Shown here piece by piece: positions 59,601-64,000 of a stretch of DNA of 64,000 nucleotides. This DNA comes from Amycolatopsis lurida (GTDB taxonomy: Bacteria; Actinomycetota; Actinomycetes; Mycobacteriales; Pseudonocardiaceae). Where the stretch lies: contig NZ_FNTA01000004.1 in NCBI RefSeq assembly GCF_900105055.1, positions 1,984,001 through 2,048,000 of the forward strand, written 5' to 3'. Below the pieces are notes generated by a model. The model saw nothing but the letters and a program-made list of their open reading frames with translations. It was not told the DNA's origin and made no database searches. Made by a program: the position numbers and the translations under genes. Every line of letters begins with the position of its first letter. The stretch's first letter is position 1.

Positions 59601-62475
59601 CGAGCGGCAGTTCGACCCGCTCGGAAGCGAGCTTGCGCAGCAGGTCGAGGGTGCTGCTGCCACCGCTTTCCGAGGCCGTTCCGGCCGGGGCTTCGGCAGG
59701 CGCGGCGGGGTCGGCGACCCGGTCGCGGGTCAGGTCGGCACCGATGGACGGCGCGGCCTCGCACGGGCTGGCGAGGAACGAGAACTCCCCGTCCACCGGC
59801 AGGGTCCGCACGATCCGGCCGTCGAACAGCGCGGAGGTCTCCAGCGGGGCGCCGAACGCGAACGCGGCGCCCGCGACCTTCAGCAACGCGGACAGTTTCG
59901 GGCTGTCGGTGTCGATCGCGAGCACCGGCGTGCCGGGTGCGATCTCGCCGAACAGGCCGGTGAGCACGTGGCCGGGGCCGACCTCGATCACCAGGTCGCT
60001 GCGCTCGGCGACCTTCGCGGCCGCCTCACGGAAGCGGACCGGCAGGACCACCTGGTCCCGCAGCAGATCGCGCAGGTCCTCGGCGGCGTGCAGGACGTCG
60101 CCGGTCACCGTCGAGACGACGGGCCGGTCGAGCCTGGCGAAATCGAACGCGGCGAGTTCCTCGGTCATCGCCTCGGCGGCCGGGACGACGGCCGGCGAGT
60201 GGAACGCGTGCGAGACGTTGATGCGGGTGGCGGTGAAGCCCTCCGCACGGGCACGGGCGACCACGCGGTCGATCGCGTCCGCCGGTCCGGAAAGGACGGT
60301 CTGCTCGGGCGCGTTGTAGCCCGCGATGACGACCTCTTCGCCCTCGGCGAACCGCTCGGCGACCCCGGGCCCGGCGGCGATCCCCGCCATGGCACCGTTC
60401 CCGTCGCTCGCGGTCGCCATCACCTTGCCGCGGATCTTGGCCAGCTTGAGGACTTCGCGTTCGGTGAGCGCGCCACCCCAGTGCAGGGCGGTGAGTTCGC
60501 CGAGGCTGTGGCCGGCGACCGTCTGCGCCTCGATGCCGAGGCTCTTCAGGACACGGAGCCCGGCGAGCGAACCGGTGACGATGCGCGGCTGCGCGACCTC
60601 GGTGGCGACCTGGTCGGCGCCGGTCGAAAGGCCTGCCGCGCGGTAGATGTCGTCGGCGTGGGCGAAGCGCTTGCGCAGCGCGCCGACCGTGCCGCGCCCG
60701 GAACCCTGGCCGGGGAACAGGAAACCGATCTTCGGGTTCTTCGCGCGAGAGCCCGCGAAGATGCCGTCGCCGGTGGAGAAGACCTCCGGCTCCCCCTCGC
60801 CGAGGAGGTCGAGCAGCTTGGCCAGCTTGCGCTCGGCGTCCTCGGGAGTGGTCGCGACGATCGCCGCGCGGACCGGTTTCCCGGACAGTTCCGCGGAAAG
60901 CGTGGCCGCGAGGTCGCCGAGTTCCGCCAGCGAGAGCTTCGGCACGACTTCCAGCAGACCGGTCAGCCTGCCGCGCAGCGACGCGGCGTCGTCGGCGTCG
61001 AGGAGCAGCAGTTCGCTGTCCTGCCGTCCGGCGACCAGCGAACGGGTCCGCTCGTCGAGTTCCTTGCGCCGGGCCGCGCCCGGGGCCTCGGTGACGGTGA
61101 CGTGCGAGTTGATGCCACCGAAGCCCATCGCCGAGACACCCGCGCGGACCGGGTGGTCCGCGGGCCACAGCCCGGCCTCGGTCGGGACGTACATCCGCGC
61201 GGAGTCGCCGACCAGCGACTCGTGCGGCTCGAAGTGGCCGGTCGCGGGCGGGATGACCTGGTGATAGACCGCCAGCGTCGCCTTGATCAGCCCGGCGACC
61301 CCGGCCGCGGCCTTGGTGTGGCCGATGTTGCCCTTGATCGTGCTCAGCGCGGCGCGGTCGGCGAGCGGGTCGGCGTCGCGGCGGGCGGTGGAGAGCGCCT
61401 CGATCTCGGTGGCGTCGCCCAGCGCGGTCCCGGTGCCGTGCCCCTCGAAGTAGGAAACGGTCTCGACGCCGTAGCCCGCCTTGTCGTAGGCCCGCTTGAG
61501 CGCGAGACGGTGACCCGACGCCTCGGGCCGGGTGATGCCGCCCTTGCCGTCGGAGGAGACGCCCCAGCCGCCGATGCTGGCGTAGATCCGCTTACCCTGC
61601 GCGATGGCGTCCTCTTCACGCATCAGCACGAGCATGCCGGAACCCTCACCGGGCCAGAACCCGTTGGAATCGGCGTCATAGACCTTCATCTCCCGCTTGG
61701 CGAGCGCACCGGTCTTGGCGAAACCGATCACCTCGAACGGGTCGATCGACAAGTCGACACCGCCCGCGATGGCGACGTCGAGGTCGCCCTCGGACAGCGC
61801 GTTCGCCGCCGTGACCACGGAAAGCAGCGACGACGAGCAGGCGCCGTCCACGGTGAACCCGCCACCGCCGAAGTCGAAGAAGTTGCAGACGCGGCCGGCG
61901 ATCGTGTTCGCCAGCCCGCCCGCGAGCGAGTCCTCGTCGATCTCCGGGAACGGGGCCTTGTACTGCGCCTCCAGGTCGTGGAGGAACGCGGCGGTGTCAC
62001 CCTCGGCCCAGCCGCGCTCGGCGAGCGCGGCCGCGACGGTGCGGCGCACGTACGGCCAGCGCAGCCGCATGATGTTGGCGCGAGAGAACTCACCGGTGAG
62101 GCTGTTGCCGATGACCACGCCGGTGGCGGACCGCGGCAGCCCCTCACCCTCGGGGAACCCCGCGTCCGCCAGCGCCTGCGCGGCGACGTCGAGCGCCAGC
62201 CAGTGCGTGGTGTCGGTCGAACGGAACGTGCTGCCCGCGACCTTGTACTTGATCCGGTCGAATTCCCAGTCGCGGAGCACCGCGGCCTTCTGGGCGTAGA
62301 AACGGTCCGGCGCCTTGGGGTCGGGCGAGTAGTAGTCCTCGCGGTTCATCCGCTCGTCGGGCAGTCTCCGGAACGCCCTGCGGCCGGCGAGGACGTTCTC
62401 CCACAGTTCTTCCGGGGAACCGGCGTCCGGGTATCGGAGACCGATACCGACAATCGAAATCCGCTCAACGCTCAT
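56647..62475 (-). CDS. Iterative enediyne-type polyketide synthase (PksE: KS-AT-ACP-KR-DH-PPTase)
   Basis: 1942 aa. KS (1 to ~460): Cys213 in TVDGACSSSL, His346 in EGHGTGT, His386 in KGNIGHTK; the region around RFYAQKAAVLRDWEFDRIK is typical of PksE. AT (~580-890): Ser657 in GHSLGEL. ACP (~940-1010): Ser974 in DLHLSSITVGQL, the enediyne-PKS form. KR (~1210-1400): VTGGGKGITAE and Tyr in HYATANDW. DH (~1470-1740): DHLLDGQLLFPAVIGMEA. C-terminal PPTase (~1760-1942): RIACDVE and RVWSALECVRK, which self-loads the ACP. All key residues are present, so it should be active, making a polyene from acetyl and malonyl units. ATG 62475 with GGGGAG nine bases upstream. A 1949-aa open frame antisense to it is a shadow. 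Confidence 0.95.
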   Translation of the reverse strand: MSVERISIVGIGLRYPDAGSPEELWENVLAGRRAFRRLPDERMNREDYYSPDPKAPDRFYAQKAAVLRDWEFDRIKYKVAGSTFRSTDTTHWLALDVAAQALADAGFPEGEGLPRSATGVVIGNSLTGEFSRANIMRLRWPYVRRTVAAALAERGWAEGDTAAFLHDLEAQYKAPFPEIDEDSLAGGLANTIAGRVCNFFDFGGGGFTVDGACSSSLLSVVTAANALSEGDLDVAIAGGVDLSIDPFEVIGFAKTGALAKREMKVYDADSNGFWPGEGSGMLVLMREEDAIAQGKRIYASIGGWGVSSDGKGGITRPEASGHRLALKRAYDKAGYGVETVSYFEGHGTGTALGDATEIEALSTARRDADPLADRAALSTIKGNIGHTKAAAGVAGLIKATLAVYHQVIPPATGHFEPHESLVGDSARMYVPTEAGLWPADHPVRAGVSAMGFGGINSHVTVTEAPGAARRKELDERTRSLVAGRQDSELLLLDADDAASLRGRLTGLLEVVPKLSLAELGDLAATLSAELSGKPVRAAIVATTPEDAERKLAKLLDLLGEGEPEVFSTGDGIFAGSRAKNPKIGFLFPGQGSGRGTVGALRKRFAHADDIYRAAGLSTGADQVATEVAQPRIVTGSLAGLRVLKSLGIEAQTVAGHSLGELTALHWGGALTEREVLKLAKIRGKVMATASDGNGAMAGIAAGPGVAERFAEGEEVVIAGYNAPEQTVLSGPADAIDRVVARARAEGFTATRINVSHAFHSPAVVPAAEAMTEELAAFDFARLDRPVVSTVTGDVLHAAEDLRDLLRDQVVLPVRFREAAAKVAERSDLVIEVGPGHVLTGLFGEIAPGTPVLAIDTDSPKLSALLKVAGAAFAFGAPLETSALFDGRIVRTLPVDGEFSFLASPCEAAPSIGADLTRDRVADPAAPAEAPAGTASESGGSSTLDLLRKLASERVELPLEAVTADTHPLDDLHLSSITVGQLVNDVTRALGRPALEGMPNFATVCLGELAEMIDELAQTAKPADSNQAEVAGVGPWVRPFGVEYVVAPKPSPDLTPGLSTAEWSAFAPDGHPLAEPLRAALATAGVGDGVLLCLNADSDAGDVGLFLDAGRAVLAAPNGTRFVVVQHGLGASGLAKTLRLEDPSARTTIVDLADVDPVDPEAVEAAVTTVVAEVAATTDFSEVRYDAAGIRTVPKLAALTPAEAEGTPLGIEDVLLVTGGGKGITAESALALAKDSGAKLALLGRSDPADDAELSENLGRMAAAGITYRYERADVTDARQVADAIGRVQAEFGPVTAVLHGAGRNEPAALFSLTEESFRKTLAPKIGGLNAVLDAVDKDKIKLLVTFGSIIGRAGLRGEAHYATANDWMTELTVRFGQEHPQARAIALEWSVWSGTGMGEKLGVVSALMRDGITPIPTEEGIEILRQVVGDPAAPSVLVVCGRTAGLVTLPVEKRELPLTRFVDRAVVHYPGVELITEADLSAGSDPYLADHLLDGQLLFPAVIGMEAMTQVAKAALGAETLPAPVFSDVEFLRPIIVSPGGSTTIRLAALARDAETVDVVLRSGETGFSADHFRARLRFSRPDPLGETVVRDVALPPVPVDPTTELYGTVLFQGKRFQRVTGYRRASARHAVAEIATGAEVDWFAPFLPQEKLLADPGTRDAMMHAIQCCVPDATLLPQGIERLYLAEPGEQDPEYVLLDARERSQDGDSYLYDLDVRNPDGKLVERWEGLKLRAVRKRDGEGPWVPSMLGSYLERSIERLLGSSRAIVVEPDPVGVSVETTPERRAQTALAAGRAVDAPLEIRYRPDGKPEADGVEVSASHSSDLTLAIAGSGRIACDVETAIERTPEDWAGLLGEDLLSVGELLAADAREPLSVAHTRVWSALECVRKTGDMTQALTVHRVDPDGWAVLSHGGARIATWVTTVNDRPDPVVFAVLQGEEN

Positions 62476-62871
62476 GCCACCGCACTCCCCTAGCTCTCAA
62501 GACTCAAGTCACGGAATCCGGTCCCGGCGCCGGGCTCTGTCCCCAGAACCGCGGCCGCCGTCCGTTCGCGCAGTCCGGTCAAGCATGAACCGGCGGCGGG
62601 TGCGAAGTCTTCTCTCTGGTTGTTGAAGGTGACCCGACGTCTCGTTTGGCAGATCAGGCTGCCCTGCGTCTATGAAGGATTTGGGACGTTGACTGTCCCG
62701 AATCGTTCATGAACCACCTGCGCACAGCGGCTCCGCACGTCGTCCAGCGTCCCTTATGGACGGTCGAGGGCCGCGGCCCGCAGGCCATGTTGCGAAAGCC
62801 ACTTTCGCAACGTTGAACGTTGGGAAAGTGGCTTTCGCAACACCGACAGCGCCGACACCGATCGCGCGGCC
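62476..62871. promoter_or_regulatory. PKS promoter region
   Basis: 396 bases between the CMD-like gene and the PKS. It must carry the PKS promoter. A small dyad GGGAC-GTTGACT-GTCCC lies near 62680-62700. The long hairpin at 62789-62841 closes the upstream gene. No gene is seen. Confidence 0.45.
62789..62841. repeat. Nested palindrome, 26-bp arms
   Basis: Arms 62789-62814 and 62816-62841 pair around one central base with a single mismatch. Each arm is itself a palindrome (GTTGCGAAAGCCACTTTCGCAAC). A variant occurs at 8900-8922. It likely terminates the CMD-like gene and looks like a dispersed genomic repeat. Confidence 0.7.
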
Positions 62872-63825
62872 TCACCGACCACGCGGCGAAGCGACCGAAA
62901 CAGCACGAGCGGCGGCCGTGAAACCCGCCCACCCCACCAGCTCGACCAGCTCTCGATCCCCCAGTCCCGCGGCCGCGACCAGAGCGTCGTCGACCTGGTA
63001 AGGCGCCTTCGCGACCACCAAGGCCAACCGAACCCCGGGATCGTCGAACGAATCCACCCAAGACCGGCTCAGCCCAGGCGGCGAACCATCCCAAGTGGAC
63101 AGCTCCCGCTCCACGACCTCCCGAACCGCCGAAGACACCGCAAGGGCACCGAAAGCCGTCGAGGCACGGGAGAACGCGTCCGCGACCACAGGATTACCCA
63201 CCGCCCAGACGAAATCCCCCGAACCCCCGGGAAGCAGATCCAGCGAATCCCCGGGCGGAGCCCCTTCCACCGGGCGAAGGAACCGCCCCAGCACCGCTTT
63301 CGCCTTCGCACGCGCCGAATCCGGCACGGACGAAGGTAACGGCGACGCCCCGAGGAAGACGCTCACCATCCGGTTCAGGTAGTGGAACGCGAACGCGACC
63401 GCGGTCAGCTCAGCACGGGCACCTGGCGAAAGGGTCCCCGCACGAGGGTCCGCCACGGACCGCCCTTCCGCGATCGCCGAGGCCACCGAAGAGCGCCCGA
63501 GCGAGTCCAGCGCCATCCCGTGGACCTCGACACAGTACGGACACGAGTTCTCTCGCGACACCAGCGTCGCGACGACCTCCCGGTCCGCCCGGCTCGTCTC
63601 TCCGGACGCCACCAACGACTCTCGCAGCATCACCCAGCTCGCCGCGAGCACGTCCGGCGACGGCGAATGCAGCGCCACCGGCGGAGCCAGCATGCCGAAG
63701 TCCCGTTCCAGCCGGCCGTAGACGTCACGCACGAGCCCGGTCGCCCGGCCGAAAGGCACCGGCCGGACGTACCGGACTTCGCGCAACGCACGCCTCAGCG
63801 CGAGTTTCACCAGCGCAGGCGCCAT
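62872..63825 (-). CDS. Carboxymuconolactone-decarboxylase/AhpD-like protein, large form
   Basis: 317 aa, helical. The active motif is in SRENSCPYCVEVHGMALD (CxxC with downstream His), then AFAFHYLNRMVSVFLG; a second helical half (WAGFTAAARAVSVAS at the end) lacks the cysteines. AhpD-like proteins of double length occur near oxidative secondary-metabolite genes. Two bases after the GMC-type gene, so in its transcript. GGGAG precedes ATG 63825 by six bases. Confidence 0.82.
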   Translation of the reverse strand: MAPALVKLALRRALREVRYVRPVPFGRATGLVRDVYGRLERDFGMLAPPVALHSPSPDVLAASWVMLRESLVASGETSRADREVVATLVSRENSCPYCVEVHGMALDSLGRSSVASAIAEGRSVADPRAGTLSPGARAELTAVAFAFHYLNRMVSVFLGASPLPSSVPDSARAKAKAVLGRFLRPVEGAPPGDSLDLLPGGSGDFVWAVGNPVVADAFSRASTAFGALAVSSAVREVVERELSTWDGSPPGLSRSWVDSFDDPGVRLALVVAKAPYQVDDALVAAAGLGDRELVELVGWAGFTAAARAVSVASPRGR

Positions 63826-63827
63826 GA

Positions 63828-64000
63828 TCAGCTCCCGGCGACCAGCGACAGCTTGCTGACGGCGCGCCGCCCGGTGATGGAACCGTCCGGGGCGGGAGCG
63901 CCGTAGGTGACGTCGACGCCGCGTGCCTGGAGCGCCCGCACGATACCCGGCACCGAACGCTCGGCCAGCGCCGCGATCGTCATCGCCGGGTTCACCGTCA
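63828..64000 (-). CDS. GMC-type FAD oxidoreductase, C-terminal end only
   Basis: The last 57 residues before the stop: TVNPAMTIAALAERSVPGI is the C-terminal signature of GMC/cholesterol-oxidase-like flavoproteins (NPxxTIxALAER). The rest lies beyond the window. An oxidoreductase of this class (E9) is part of several enediyne cassettes, which fits; assignment rests on a short segment. Confidence 0.6.
   Translation of the reverse strand, partial: TVNPAMTIAALAERSVPGIVRALQARGVDVTYGAPAPDGSITGRRAVSKLSLVAGS

Noticed and set aside
56644..62493. A 1949-aa open frame on the plus strand across the PKS gene
   Set aside because: It is rich in Arg, Asp, Gly and Val without motifs, lies exactly opposite the PKS frame, and is the usual open antisense frame of high-GC coding DNA.
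1..64000. CRISPR arrays or insertion sequences
   Set aside because: No regularly spaced direct repeats, cas genes or transposase frames were seen; the repeats found are isolated palindromes.

Overview
The window comes from a high-GC actinomycete. Family-level clues point to the Pseudonocardiaceae, most probably an Amycolatopsis-like genome: a giant actinobacterial NAD-glutamate dehydrogenase, a mycobacterial-style amidase operon, a LigC/PolD repair pair, a DUF222-HNH protein, an ECF41 sigma factor, a SARP activator, and many long perfect hairpins between convergent genes. The genus is inference; no rRNA or other taxonomic marker is present.

Layout. 1-12.8 kb is housekeeping: partial NAD-GDH, a large proline-rich protein, EttA, an SSB paralogue behind two DnaA-type boxes, a CopD/CtaG membrane fusion, a histidine phosphatase and an orphan sensor kinase. 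12.8-15.8 kb holds an MFS/LacI divergent pair sharing an operator and a secreted I36-like protein. A tRNA-Arg(TCT) at 16.0 kb is followed by a lower-GC, gene-poor stretch (16.1-18.0 kb). 18.7-22.0 kb is an aliphatic amidase system: MarR regulator, cytosolic amide-binding AmiC, AmiS channel and AmiE. 22.2-29.9 kb mixes a low-GC orphan gene, an MFS exporter with its HxlR regulator, a ROK repressor, and an amino-acid decarboxylase/permease/MarR unit. 30-38 kb contains a LigC-type ligase with its primase-polymerase, an ECF41 sigma factor divergent from a VOC protein through mirror-image promoters, a DUF4097 protein, a DUF222-HNH protein, a wrecked tyrosine phosphatase pseudogene and a prolyl iminopeptidase.

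From 38 kb to the right edge the window looks like one secondary-metabolite locus. Its core is a tightly coupled minus-strand operon (62475 to 53545): an enediyne-type iterative polyketide synthase (KS-AT-ACP-KR-DH-PPTase, 1942 aa), a CalE7/SgcE10-type hot-dog thioesterase, an SgcE6-type flavin reductase, an unknown 55-aa protein, and the beta and epsilon subunits of an acyl-CoA carboxylase whose specificity residue suggests malonyl-CoA production. Upstream lie an AhpD/CMD-like protein and the end of a GMC-type oxidoreductase. A DUF1702 (enediyne-cassette) protein lies about 14 kb away. Around it are three near-identical NarL-type response regulators, one SARP, one AraC and one HxlR-SCP2 regulator, and a single gene encoding two sensor-kinase modules in tandem, the first with a degenerate ATP lid. 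Between regulators and PKS lies a minus-strand run of unfamiliar genes (CMD-like, 157 aa, FAD monooxygenase-like, 182 aa, 102 aa, 49 aa) and several very small peptides, one with a Gly-Gly followed by a Cys/Thr-rich tail.

The cluster is non-canonical. The UnbV and UnbU parts of the usual warhead cassette are not in the window (they could lie beyond 64000), the carboxylase is built into the PKS operon, and the regulatory set is unusually large. The most novel-looking pieces are the tandem kinase with its three regulators and the 49-53.5 kb unknown operon and peptides.
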